Assembly: GCA_000435515.1 (NCBI GenBank)
Contig: FR884154.1
Coordinates: 1 to 24,171, forward strand
DNA: 24,171 nucleotides
Direction: 5' to 3'
Source: Firmicutes bacterium CAG:582
GTDB lineage: Bacteria > Bacillota_I > Bacilli_A > RF39 > UBA660
A program made the position numbers and the translations under genes. Below, piece by piece: positions 14,445 through 22,786 of the stretch (its first letter is position 1; the number at the start of each line of letters is the position of its first letter). Under the pieces are notes generated by a model. That model was given only the letters and a program-made list of their open reading frames with translations, searched no databases and was not told the origin of the DNA.

Positions 14445-15793
14445 AATACATCCATAAATTCTTTTTGAATTTGTTTTAATTCTTTTTTAGTTGTTGCTTC
14501 AAATCTTAATGTTAAATTTGGTCCAGTATTACTTGCTCTTAAAAGCCCCCAAGAGGATTCTTTTAATACTTTTACACCATCGGTTGTATCAATATCATAA
14601 TTATTATTTATTGCATATTCTTTTATGGCATCAACTATCTTAAATTTTAATTCATCAGTAGTTTTTACTTTTATTTCATCAGTATGATAATAACTGGTTA
14701 AATTCTTTAACATATCTGTTAAATTTGAATTTGTATGGCTTAATAGTTCTTGAACTCGTAAACCTACATATATACCATCATCATAGCCAGGATGTTTATC
14801 TCTAAAGAAAATGTGATTAGAATATCCTCCACCAAAAACAATGTTATTTTCTTCCATATCTCTTTCTTGTTTAGCACTTGATGGTGTATCTAAATAAATA
14901 CTACCTTTGCACGCAAGTATTTCATCTCTTAAAGTATTTGAGCATTTTACATCAATTAATACAGTTTTATTTTTACTGGTTTTTAAAATACTTTTACACA
15001 TTAGAGCCATTAAAATATCGGCATCAATTACTTTACCTTCGTTATCAACAAAACCACATCGATCGGCATCTCCATCATAAGCAAGACCTAAATCAGCTTG
15101 ATTTTCCATTACTGCTTCACAAAGTTCGACCATGTTTGCTTTTACGTTTGGATCTGGATGATGATTTGGAAAATTTGGATCAGATACATCATTTATGAAT
15201 ACAACATCAAAAGGAAATCTTTCATATATTTTTTTAACTATAATTGAAGCTGTACCATTTCCAGGATCAACTACAACTTTTGTTTTTCGACTTCCAAGAC
15301 GAATTGATTCTCTTACACTTTTAGCATATAAATCGTTGATTTCTAAATTTATTACTTTTCCAGAGCCTTCATATATTTTATATTCTTTGTTGCTTAATGC
15401 TGCATATATTATTTTTAATTCATCATAATCACAATGTTGATAATTTTTTCCAAATAATTTAAATCCATTATCACATGCTGGATTATGGCTAGCAGTAACC
15501 ATAATTCCATATTCAACTTCTAACTTTCTTGAAGCAAAGTTAAGCATTGGTGTTGTAACAAGACCAATAAATATAACGTTTACACCAGTGCTAGTAAGAC
15601 CTTCTAGTAAAGAACTTGCTAATTCCACACTTCCATGACGATTATCATGCCCAACTACTAAAGTAGTTATTTTTTTACTTCTTAAATAACTTCCAAAAAC
15701 TAAACCTAATCTTTTAGCAAAGCTAGTAGTTATTTGAGTTTTATATACGCCTCTTATATCGGCTTCCCTTAATATACTTTTATCAAATTTCAT
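14423..15793 (-). CDS. Phosphomannomutase/phosphoglucomutase (ManB/AlgC type)
   Basis: 456 residues, interconverts hexose 1- and 6-phosphates for envelope sugar synthesis. It opens with the ADIRG motif of the ManB/AlgC branch rather than the GTDGIRG of GlmM. Active-site Ser102 lies in TASHNP, the magnesium loop is D240-G-D242-A-D244-R, and the phosphate-binding end has SNTGPNLTLRFEA. The sugar-recognition loop, normally GEMSGH, reads GGYSNH (322-327), so the conserved Glu is missing. The start follows AGAGGTAATTT, 13 nt after the gpmI stop, so the two are cotranscribed. Whether this enzyme also makes glucosamine 1-phosphate in place of the GlmM usually found next to cdaR is an open question. 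Confidence 0.88.
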   Translation of the reverse strand: MKFDKSILREADIRGVYKTQITTSFAKRLGLVFGSYLRSKKITTLVVGHDNRHGSVELASSLLEGLTSTGVNVIFIGLVTTPMLNFASRKLEVEYGIMVTASHNPACDNGFKLFGKNYQHCDYDELKIIYAALSNKEYKIYEGSGKVINLEINDLYAKSVRESIRLGSRKTKVVVDPGNGTASIIVKKIYERFPFDVVFINDVSDPNFPNHHPDPNVKANMVELCEAVMENQADLGLAYDGDADRCGFVDNEGKVIDADILMALMCKSILKTSKNKTVLIDVKCSNTLRDEILACKGSIYLDTPSSAKQERDMEENNIVFGGGYSNHIFFRDKHPGYDDGIYVGLRVQELLSHTNSNLTDMLKNLTSYYHTDEIKVKTTDELKFKIVDAIKEYAINNNYDIDTTDGVKVLKESSWGLLRASNTGPNLTLRFEATTKKELKQIQKEFMDVLSKIMNK

Positions 15794-15806
15794 AAATTAC
15801 CTCTTT

Positions 15807-17324
15807 TTAATCTTCTTCTACAAATAATGTTTTTGTTTCTTTCATTTCTTTTGGTATCGCGATATCCATATATTTTAATATTGTTGGAGCAATTTCAGTT
15901 AAGTCACCTTTATGTTTTAATGATACTCTTTTATCTCTTAAAATAAATGGTACTGGATAAATTGAATGAGTAGTCGAAATACTTCCATCTTTTCTAATCA
16001 TTTCATCACAATTGCCATGATCGGCTGTAATAATTAGCTTATAGAAATTATTATCTACGGCTTCTACAATTCTTTTTAAACATTCATCTATGGTCTTAAG
16101 TCCACTTACAGTGGCATCAATTACTCCAGTATGTCCAAGCATATCAGGATTCGCAAAATTTACTAAAATAAAATCATAATCTTTTTCTAAACATTTCACT
16201 ACCTGATTCGTTACTTCTATTGCACTCATATTTGGAGTTTTATCATATGTTGAAACCTTTGGAGATGGAATTAAAAAATTATCACATCCCTTTACTTTTA
16301 CCTTATCTCCTCCATTAAAGAAGTAAGTTACATGAGCAAATTTTTCAGTTTCAGCAATTCTTGCTTGTCTTAATCCTAAATCAGATAAATATACTCCAAG
16401 AGAATAAACATTTTCTTCTTCTATTAAGTAGTCTTCTCTTTTTAAATTAACTCCTGGTATATTTGCTAATGTTAATACGCTTAAGTCATTAAATTTAGGA
16501 ACTTTATATTCATTAAAATCTTCATTTTTTAATACGGATAAAAGTTGTCTTCCTCTATCGCCTCTAAAGTTTAACCATATAAATGCATCATGTTCTTTAA
16601 TCGTTACATCATCTTCTAATAATAAAGGTGGCAAAAACTCATCTGTTAAGTTTTTTCGATAACAAGCGGCTATACCTGTTTTGTATCCACGAACTCTTAC
16701 ACCTATTCCTTTAAAAAGCAAATCCGTATACACTTTTGTTCTTTCCCATTTGTTATCTCTGTCCATTGCATAGTATCTTCCACATACAGTTGATATTTTT
16801 CCAATGTTTAAATTTTTTAAAACTTCATCCAAGTCATTTAAATAATTTACAGAGGAATCAACTGGTGTATCTCTTCCGTCTGTTATAGCATGAAATTTTA
16901 CATTTTTTACTCCCATAGATGCAAGATGACCTAAAAAGTTTTTCATATATTTAATGTCTGAGTGTACACGTCCAGCAGATACTAGACCGCATAAATGTAA
17001 AGTTGAATTATTATTTTTTACATGTTCAACTATTTTTAATACTTGTTCATTTTGCTCAATAGTTGGTGTTCCTAAAAGTTCATTACATTTGATTAAGTCT
17101 TGTTTTATTTTTCTTCCAGCTCCAATAGTCAAATGTCCAACTTCACTGTTACCAAATTGATCATCAGGTAAACCAACATATTCTCCACTAGCTTGTAAAA
17201 TTGAATGCGGATATTCATTAAATAAACTATTGAAAGTTTCCATATTAGCAAGTTTAATTGCATTTCCATTTTCTAAATCATTTATTCCAAATCCATCCAA
17301 GATAACCATAATTACCTTTTTCAT
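15807..17324 (-). CDS. gpmI: 2,3-bisphosphoglycerate-independent phosphoglycerate mutase
   Basis: 505 residues, the expected size for this manganese enzyme, which interconverts 3- and 2-phosphoglycerate in glycolysis. The phosphatase domain has DGFG (Asp10) and catalytic Ser60 in GNSEVGH; the transferase domain has ITDGRDTP, GRYYAMDRD and RGDRGRQ; the C-terminal metal sites include NPDMLGHTG and TADHGNCDEM. The ATG at 17324 is preferred because AGGTGA precedes it; a GTG at 17333 lies within that signal. It follows the prepilin-like gene after a terminator and precedes the phosphomutase by 13 nt. Confidence 0.95.
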   Translation of the reverse strand: MKKVIMVILDGFGINDLENGNAIKLANMETFNSLFNEYPHSILQASGEYVGLPDDQFGNSEVGHLTIGAGRKIKQDLIKCNELLGTPTIEQNEQVLKIVEHVKNNNSTLHLCGLVSAGRVHSDIKYMKNFLGHLASMGVKNVKFHAITDGRDTPVDSSVNYLNDLDEVLKNLNIGKISTVCGRYYAMDRDNKWERTKVYTDLLFKGIGVRVRGYKTGIAACYRKNLTDEFLPPLLLEDDVTIKEHDAFIWLNFRGDRGRQLLSVLKNEDFNEYKVPKFNDLSVLTLANIPGVNLKREDYLIEEENVYSLGVYLSDLGLRQARIAETEKFAHVTYFFNGGDKVKVKGCDNFLIPSPKVSTYDKTPNMSAIEVTNQVVKCLEKDYDFILVNFANPDMLGHTGVIDATVSGLKTIDECLKRIVEAVDNNFYKLIITADHGNCDEMIRKDGSISTTHSIYPVPFILRDKRVSLKHKGDLTEIAPTILKYMDIAIPKEMKETKTLFVEED

Positions 17325-17361
17325 ATTCTTCACCTATTTATAATATTAACATAAAATTCAC

Positions 17362-17388
17362 AAAAAAACGAGTAAATTAGCTTTACCC
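17362..17388 (-). terminator. Terminator of the prepilin-like gene
   Basis: Minus strand GGGTAAA, 5-nt loop, TTTACTC (7 bp with one G-U pair), one G, then seven T. It overlaps the prepilin stop. Confidence 0.65.
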
Positions 17389-17886
17389 ATATATAAGTTC
17401 AAATTGGCTTAAACTGTTTATACTATAGTTTTTGGTATTAATGGTAGCTAAACACTTATATATTTTATTTCCAACGTAAACTTTATCTTCTTTATAATAT
17501 ATTTTATTTTGTTCATACGGAACAACATAATTTGCTACGATATCTAAATTTGCATTACTATAACATATCATGATTTTTCCTGTTAATGGTTTATTAGTTG
17601 CCGGATTTAATATCTCATTTCTATATTGAGAATCAGAATTTATTAATCCATTTTTTATAAGTTCTTCAATAGTAATATCTTTACAAGTTGAAGTTTTTAT
17701 TTCATCTTTTATACTACTTCCATATTTTAAAGCAGCCGTTTCAAGTTCAGAAACTTTACTTATAAATGAGTCTCTTTTTATATCACTGAAAACATTAATA
17801 TAGGAAGGAATTGCAATCACTAAAAGTATTGCTAGAATTACCAATACTGCCAACAATTCTACCAGTGTGAATCCTTTATTTTTCAT
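17383..17886 (-). CDS. Type IV prepilin-like protein (orphan pseudopilin)
   Basis: 167 residues beginning MKNKGFTLVELLAVL: a short basic leader, the prepilin peptidase/N-methylation site before Phe6, Glu at +5 and one long hydrophobic helix (about 6-28). The remainder is a polar globular pilin domain with Cys in STCKDI and MICYSN that may form a disulfide. After processing it would assemble in, or prime, a type IV-like pilus such as a competence pseudopilus. No other pilus gene (ATPase, platform, prepilin peptidase) is in the window. It starts after AGGTGATGAT. Terminators flank it on both sides, so it is probably a monocistron with its own promoter (TATACT near 17900). Confidence 0.85.
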   Translation of the reverse strand: MKNKGFTLVELLAVLVILAILLVIAIPSYINVFSDIKRDSFISKVSELETAALKYGSSIKDEIKTSTCKDITIEELIKNGLINSDSQYRNEILNPATNKPLTGKIMICYSNANLDIVANYVVPYEQNKIYYKEDKVYVGNKIYKCLATINTKNYSINSLSQFELIYG

Positions 17887-17912
17887 ATCATCACCTATTG
17901 TAAGTATAACAT

Positions 17913-17946
17913 AAAAAAAGCAGTTGATAACTAATTTTCAACTACT
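17913..17946 (-). terminator. Terminator of cdaA-cdaR
   Basis: Minus strand AGTAGTTGA, 10-nt loop, TCAACTGCT (9 bp, one G-U pair), then a T run. It overlaps the cdaR stop codon. Confidence 0.75.
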
Positions 17947-19298
17947 TTTACATTTATTTCTGTCTTTACAGCTTGTACTTTTATTCGCTCATCATCTATT
18001 TCGACTATTACTTTAACTGTATGAGTTCCGGCTTTTAAACCATTTAAATCGACATATGCAGTTATTTTTGATGCATCAATATCATTAATGTTAGCCTCAA
18101 CCCCCTTTACAATAACGTCAATAGTTCTATCTTCAACGCTTGCAACTGATGCAGAATATTTTTCTCCTAAATTAATGGTGTGAACTGATACCCCAGAAAT
18201 AACTTTTTGGCTTTCAGTTCCAACTGATATTGTTACGTTTGTCTTCGTTTGTGACATATATCTAACACCAGCTGGTTTAGTAATATTAACACTTTTGGTT
18301 TTTTCTCCATCTAAATTATCAATATTATATACCGCTTCTACATAAGGAATGCTATCAACAACTGATTTTTCTCCGTACACAACCACTTCAGTAACTGATG
18401 ATGTTATGTTTTGAATAGATTTTCCGTTGCTCATTTCACCTTTAGTAACAATTCTTAATGGTTTTGTCGCATGATATGAATCAATGGTTACTTTTGCTTT
18501 TACTTTTGATGGAACCATTTCAACATTTTTTAAAAGATTTCCTGCTTCATCATAAGCAACTAAAGAAACATCTTCCATTTCAAATACACCAGATTCTTTT
18601 AGGTCTATTTTTGATGCATCAACTAGTGCTTTTACAACTGATACTTTTTCTAAAATCTCTTTACTTGATTTTATAACAATTTCATTTGTGTCAAGTTCAA
18701 CATTGCTGATACTTAATTTACTATCAAGTTTATTTTCATTCATTAAATCGTATCCTAATGTTCGAGTTTCACTTACTTTTTCACTTATTTTTACAGTAAT
18801 GGTTGATGGATCTAATTTATAGTTTACTGATTGAACTGAATGGTTATATTTTAATTTAACTTTGTATGTTCCAGCACTATATTTTGATAAGTCTAATACT
18901 ACTTCATGTTCACCTAATTGAGTTGCTAAATATATTGATGACTTATTTCCAATTAGGGTTATATCAACAGTTTCAGGAACACCTTCAACTACATATGCTT
19001 CTTGATTATAAACAACCGATACTTTTTGATCAGTAATAATTTCTGCTTCTCTTTCAGTAAAACTTATTACTTGGCTGTCAACAAGTAGGAATACTGCTAT
19101 AGCGCATAGAAGAGAAATATATATCAAAACATTTGGTCTATTTAGTATTCTTTCAAACTTACCACTGTTATCCTTTGAAATTTCACTTAATTTGTACACT
19201 AATCTACTAATTGGTGTAACGATTATTTTATCTATTAATCGATAAATTGCTTTAAACAACTTTATGAATGGTTTAAAGATTACTAATATCTTACTCAT
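17931..19298 (-). CDS. cdaR: CdaR, YbbR-domain regulator of CdaA
   Basis: 455 residues. A cytosolic amphipathic N-terminus, one membrane helix (about 55-77) and an extracellular part with about four YbbR repeats, each ending in a beta-rich V-x-V-x-I type segment. CdaR is the membrane partner that modulates the diadenylate cyclase CdaA. ATG at 19298 is chosen because GGAGGATGAAG precedes it within the cdaA 3' end; the frames overlap by 8 nt, so translation is coupled. The frame is open to 19325 without a signal. A terminator follows directly. Confidence 0.9.
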   Translation of the reverse strand: MSKILVIFKPFIKLFKAIYRLIDKIIVTPISRLVYKLSEISKDNSGKFERILNRPNVLIYISLLCAIAVFLLVDSQVISFTEREAEIITDQKVSVVYNQEAYVVEGVPETVDITLIGNKSSIYLATQLGEHEVVLDLSKYSAGTYKVKLKYNHSVQSVNYKLDPSTITVKISEKVSETRTLGYDLMNENKLDSKLSISNVELDTNEIVIKSSKEILEKVSVVKALVDASKIDLKESGVFEMEDVSLVAYDEAGNLLKNVEMVPSKVKAKVTIDSYHATKPLRIVTKGEMSNGKSIQNITSSVTEVVVYGEKSVVDSIPYVEAVYNIDNLDGEKTKSVNITKPAGVRYMSQTKTNVTISVGTESQKVISGVSVHTINLGEKYSASVASVEDRTIDVIVKGVEANINDIDASKITAYVDLNGLKAGTHTVKVIVEIDDERIKVQAVKTEINVKVVEN

Positions 19299-20106
19299 CT
19301 TCATCCTCCATTCTATCATCCGCATCGTAGAATACTTCTGCTTTTGGTTTTAATTCATCTAAAAGCATAGTTCTAAATTCTTCAATTGTTAAGTTATAAT
19401 GCAAATAATTATCACAAGCTATACTTATTCTTCCTGTTTCCTCTGAAACAATAAGTGCAATTGCATCAGTTTCCTCTGCTACACCTAAGGCAGCTCTGTG
19501 ACGTGTTCCAAGTTTTTTATTAACATCTGGATTCATGCTCGTTTTAAATACTGCTCCAGCACAAGTTACTTTATCTCCTTGAATTATAACTCCACCATCA
19601 TGTAATGGGTTTGGTGGAAGAAAAATAGCTTCTAATAATTGACTTGATATATCAGCATATAACTTTGTTGCAGGCGCAATATATTCTTGTAATGACATGT
19701 TTCTTTCAATAACAATCAATGCACCTATTCGTTGTTTTTTTAAATGTTCAACGGCATTCATGATTTCAAAAACAACCTTTTCACGTTCATCAACAGTTAA
19801 AACTTTATGTCTTCCTAATAATTGACTTCTTCCAATTTGCTCTAAAACAGTACGTATTTCAGGTTGAAATATTACTATTAAAGCTATTGGTCCCCAAGAA
19901 ACAACGTATTCCAGTAAAATACCAACTGTATATAAGTCAAGAATATTACTTAATATTTTAACAATTATGAGAATAAGCACACCTTTTAAAATAAGAACCA
20001 TTTTTACATTATTTTTAAAACTTTTAAATATGTAATAAAACATTATCCATATTAAACATATATCTAATATTTTTGTTATGACACTCCATATTGTTGTTAG
20101 AGTCAT
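19291..20106 (-). CDS. cdaA: CdaA diadenylate cyclase (c-di-AMP synthase)
   Basis: 271 residues. Three N-terminal membrane helices (about 10-30, 37-57, 62-82), a short coiled region, then the DAC domain (about 105-255). It makes c-di-AMP from two ATP; c-di-AMP controls potassium, osmolyte and wall homeostasis. The RHR motif (202-204, in GTRHRAALG) is present. The DGA motif appears as D170-G171-G172, so the Ala is Gly. The C-terminus is an acidic tail. GGAGTGATTCG precedes the ATG. It overlaps cdaR and follows a small membrane protein gene by 15 nt. The usual third gene, glmM, is absent here. Confidence 0.94.
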   Translation of the reverse strand: MTLTTIWSVITKILDICLIWIMFYYIFKSFKNNVKMVLILKGVLILIIVKILSNILDLYTVGILLEYVVSWGPIALIVIFQPEIRTVLEQIGRSQLLGRHKVLTVDEREKVVFEIMNAVEHLKKQRIGALIVIERNMSLQEYIAPATKLYADISSQLLEAIFLPPNPLHDGGVIIQGDKVTCAGAVFKTSMNPDVNKKLGTRHRAALGVAEETDAIALIVSEETGRISIACDNYLHYNLTIEEFRTMLLDELKPKAEVFYDADDRMEDEDE

Positions 20107-20121
20107 CGAATCACTCCTTCA

Positions 20122-20334
20122 TTATTTGTTATTATTTACTTTATCAACACTTATTGGTGTTGCAATATCAGAAACATCAGGTCTAGCATTTAAAACACCA
20201 TCAGTTTCTAGTATTTCTTTTCTATACTCTTCATATTTTTTTCGATCCATCATGTATCCAAATAGTCCTAAAAGTAATACTACAGCTATCACTATAAATA
20301 TCAAGTAGTTTGTAATTATAAAATCTAACATCAT
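20122..20334 (-). CDS. Small single-pass membrane protein upstream of cdaA
   Basis: 70 residues: an N-terminal membrane helix (about 7-28) followed by a short basic and acidic cytosolic-type helix (RKKYEEYRKE) and a polar tail. I do not recognise the family. It starts with two adjacent ATG codons after AAAGGGATGAT, and its stop lies 15 nt before cdaA. As the first gene behind the operon promoter at 20366-20394, it is transcribed with cdaA and cdaR. A role in the CdaA complex is possible from position only. Confidence 0.65.
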   Translation of the reverse strand: MMLDFIITNYLIFIVIAVVLLLGLFGYMMDRKKYEEYRKEILETDGVLNARPDVSDIATPISVDKVNNNK

Positions 20335-20365
20335 ATCATCCCTTTTTATTTTGTATTCTTAATTA

Positions 20366-20394
20366 ATTTTAACATGATAAATTATTCATTTCAA
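20366..20394 (-). promoter_or_regulatory. Promoter of the small protein-cdaA-cdaR operon
   Basis: TTGAAA (20394-20389), 17-nt spacer, TAAAAT (20371-20366) on the minus strand, 32 nt before the start at 20334. The -35 box abuts the stop codon of the preceding DUF3048 gene. Confidence 0.65.
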
Positions 20395-21453
20395 TTAGTT
20401 AATAATTAAATTTTTTCCTTTAGGTTGAATTTGAATAAAAGTATTTCCGTCATTAACATCTATTTCAGTTCCATCTTTATATTTGTAAACTGTTTGACTG
20501 CTTCTGCTAGATTTTGACCAAGTTATTGGAACAGCGTATCCGTTAGTTATATAGTAGCCTTCTCCACTTCCAATATTATCTAGTGTTTGTCTATCTTTTC
20601 CGGATCCATCATTTAGACTTGTGTTGGATACTTGATAAGTGATTATGTTTTTAAATGTATATTGTTTTTTTGTAACATAATCAGTATGTGCTTTTCCATT
20701 AACACTTCTCTTATAATTTTGTGCTGATTCATCATATTCATATGATGATTTAACACTTCCAGAATAAGTTATCTCTATATTATTTGCTTTTATTGCACCT
20801 TCTTTAGTCGATAAATCAATTGGAGTTTCACTATAGTTCAAAAGGAAATCCTTGTTTCTAGTTTTTCTTTTATTTCCTACCCCATTGTTTAACTTAGCTA
20901 TACTTGTAAATAAGGTATGCTCTGTTGATACGTTTAATGATTTATCACGCCAACCAGTTTTACTAGCATCAACACTGATTCTATCGATATTTAAAGTTTT
21001 AAAATCTGCTGCTGCTTGTGGACTGTTTCCATGGTGAACATATATAGCATCATTTTCAAGAGCATAATCTAAGAAATAATGTCTTGCACTTCTTATAGAA
21101 CCAATTCTTTCTGTATTTTGGTCTTGGAATACAGCCATATAACGAGTTAGCCCACCCTCAACTATCATTTCATATATAATCATTGCATCTTGTAGTCCAC
21201 TTTGTAATGGACGAGCAACTCCTAAATTATTAATCATAATCGCATATGGTCTGGTTTTTGAATTTAAATCAACAATTTTTAAATTACTTTCTATCGTTGG
21301 AGTTGAAGAATTTTTCTTTGTTATTTTTGGTAAAGTTGAATCTTTTTTTGATCCTAAAAACAACAACAATGCTACTCCAATTACTAAAATTATAGATATT
21401 GTAGCAACAATCACGCTTACTTTTACTTTTTTATTATTTTTTTGCTTTTTCAT
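20395..21453 (-). CDS. DUF3048 (YerB-like) membrane-anchored extracellular protein
   Basis: 352 residues. A basic N-terminus and one membrane helix (about 14-36) with no lipobox Cys, unlike the lipoprotein form of YerB. Then a DUF3048 N-terminal domain (about 65-200: RPYAIMINN, ARPLQSGL, YEMIVEGGLTR, RIGSIRSAR) and a C-terminal domain with Y-x-I-x-NG-x-x-x-P-I-TW. Function of the family is not established; it is exported. GAGGTG lies 9 nt before the ATG at 21453; the frame extends to 21468 without a signal. It is divergent from the lipoprotein gene and ends at the cdaA operon promoter with no separate terminator seen. Confidence 0.85.
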   Translation of the reverse strand: MKKQKNNKKVKVSVIVATISIILVIGVALLLFLGSKKDSTLPKITKKNSSTPTIESNLKIVDLNSKTRPYAIMINNLGVARPLQSGLQDAMIIYEMIVEGGLTRYMAVFQDQNTERIGSIRSARHYFLDYALENDAIYVHHGNSPQAAADFKTLNIDRISVDASKTGWRDKSLNVSTEHTLFTSIAKLNNGVGNKRKTRNKDFLLNYSETPIDLSTKEGAIKANNIEITYSGSVKSSYEYDESAQNYKRSVNGKAHTDYVTKKQYTFKNIITYQVSNTSLNDGSGKDRQTLDNIGSGEGYYITNGYAVPITWSKSSRSSQTVYKYKDGTEIDVNDGNTFIQIQPKGKNLIIN

Positions 21454-21495
21454 AAAAATACACCTCAATTCAATTTTAACACAATCAAATAATTA

Positions 21496-21524
21496 TTGAA
21501 AGAGAGTATTTATTTTGTTATAAT
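21496..21524 (+). promoter_or_regulatory. Promoter of the Cys-rich lipoprotein gene
   Basis: TTGAAA, 17-nt spacer, TATAAT on the plus strand, followed by CGGAG and ATG within 30 nt, which gives a short leader. Confidence 0.75.
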
Positions 21525-21551
21525 TTATTTGTCAGAACGGAGATGAACTTT

Positions 21552-22643
21552 ATGGATAAAAAAACGATAAAAATGTTCAGTTATATTATTGGAGCTTTTG
21601 TAGGTTTTATCCTTATTTTATTTATTATTTCAAGTTGTACAAAGAAAACTTATACTTTTGAAAAATTAGAAAATAGAATGACCGAAATTGCTAAAGAAAC
21701 AATGAAAAGTGACGAAAGTCAGCTTCCATCACAAGATAAGGATACGAAGATTATTACTTTAAAGAGTATGATAAGCGACGGAAAAATAGATGAGATTTCA
21801 AAATTGTTTAAAAGAGATGATTTAAAATGTAGTGGTTCTGTTACTATTACAAACAATAATGGTTTTTACAACTATAGCACTTATCTTAGTTGTGGTAATG
21901 AATATGAATCTAAATATTTAAATGAAAAAATTATTGAAGATAACAAAGTGGACGCTGGTGTTGGATTACATGAGATAAAAGGTTCATATGTTATGCAAGG
22001 AGAAGTAAAAAACAATTATATCAAAATGGGCGATAGATTATTTCGTATAATAAGAATTAATGGTGATGGAACAATTAGGGTTATGGAAATAACTGGTTTA
22101 AACCAAAAAGTTTGGGATAATCGTTATAACCCAGAAACAAGATATAGTGAAGGAATAAATGAATTTGAATATAATTCTTTAAATTCGAGATTACGTGATA
22201 CCTTACATGACTATTACGAAAATTCAAAAATATGGCCTGATTCAATAAAACAATATATTACAACTCAATCGCTATGTATAGGAAAAAGAAACATTAAGGA
22301 CACTTCCAAAGATGGATCTGTGGAATGTTCTAAGATTCAAGAAAATGAGGTACTAGGACTTATTACTCCTTATGAATATTTACAAGGTTCATTAGATCAA
22401 AATTGTAGTTTAGTTGATTCTAGTTCATGTGCAAACTATAATTGGCTAAGTAAATTAGAACAAGCAACATGGTCCATGACAGCAAATTCTGAAAATACTA
22501 AATCTGCATATATACTTGATAGAGTAATGAACGTTTATTCTTGTAGTTCAACATCTGGAATTTTAGCAGTATTTAATTTAACAGATAAAGCCATTTATGT
22601 TTCTGGTGATGGTAGTGTTGATAAACCTTACATTTTTAAATAA
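21552..22643 (+). CDS. Predicted Cys-rich lipoprotein of unknown function
   Basis: 363 residues. A lysine-rich start, a 20-residue hydrophobic stretch and ISSC at about 26-29 form a likely lipoprotein signal with lipidated Cys29. The exported part carries seven more Cys, several in pairs (SLC and VEC; NCS and SSC), suggesting disulfides. The second half (about 155-363: DRLFRIIRINGDG, LITPYEYL, the W-S-M-T segment, then a final GDGSVDKPYIF) resembles repeat-type surface domains ending in GDGT-x-x-x-PY that I associate with secreted proteins of uncultured Bacillota; I cannot name a family. ATG at 21552 is preferred over that at 21543, which overlaps the CGGAG signal. It has its own promoter and terminator. 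Confidence 0.72.
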   Translation: MDKKTIKMFSYIIGAFVGFILILFIISSCTKKTYTFEKLENRMTEIAKETMKSDESQLPSQDKDTKIITLKSMISDGKIDEISKLFKRDDLKCSGSVTITNNNGFYNYSTYLSCGNEYESKYLNEKIIEDNKVDAGVGLHEIKGSYVMQGEVKNNYIKMGDRLFRIIRINGDGTIRVMEITGLNQKVWDNRYNPETRYSEGINEFEYNSLNSRLRDTLHDYYENSKIWPDSIKQYITTQSLCIGKRNIKDTSKDGSVECSKIQENEVLGLITPYEYLQGSLDQNCSLVDSSSCANYNWLSKLEQATWSMTANSENTKSAYILDRVMNVYSCSSTSGILAVFNLTDKAIYVSGDGSVDKPYIFK

Positions 22644-22645
22644 TC

Positions 22646-22669
22646 AAGGGTTCTATATGAACCTTTTTT
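22646..22669 (+). terminator. Terminator of the lipoprotein gene
   Basis: AAGGGTTC, 5-nt loop, GAACCTTT (8 bp with one G-U pair) running into T. It starts 3 nt after the stop codon. Between it and 22750 I see nothing. Confidence 0.8.
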
Positions 22670-22750
22670 ATATGAGAAAAATTTCTATAATTATAATTTT
22701 GTTAATAAATATCTCCATTTCTTTTTTAAGGCTTTCTTTATTTAATTCAT

Positions 22751-22776
22751 AAAAAAAGATGATTGATAAATCATCT
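22751..22776 (-). terminator. Terminator of the InlB-repeat gene
   Basis: Minus strand AGATGAT, 6-nt loop, ATCATCT and a run of seven T, 10 nt after the stop codon. Confidence 0.82.
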
Positions 22777-22786
22777 CTTCTGCATA

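Noticed and set aside
14423..15793. GlmM, expected next to cdaR
   Set aside because: The N-terminal and phosphate-binding motifs are of ManB/AlgC type; GlmM's GTDGIRG start is absent and the gene is separated from cdaR by two genes.
22670..22750. Small gene or RNA between the convergent terminators
   Set aside because: AT-rich sequence with no start signal, no frame of note and no stable structure beyond the two terminators.
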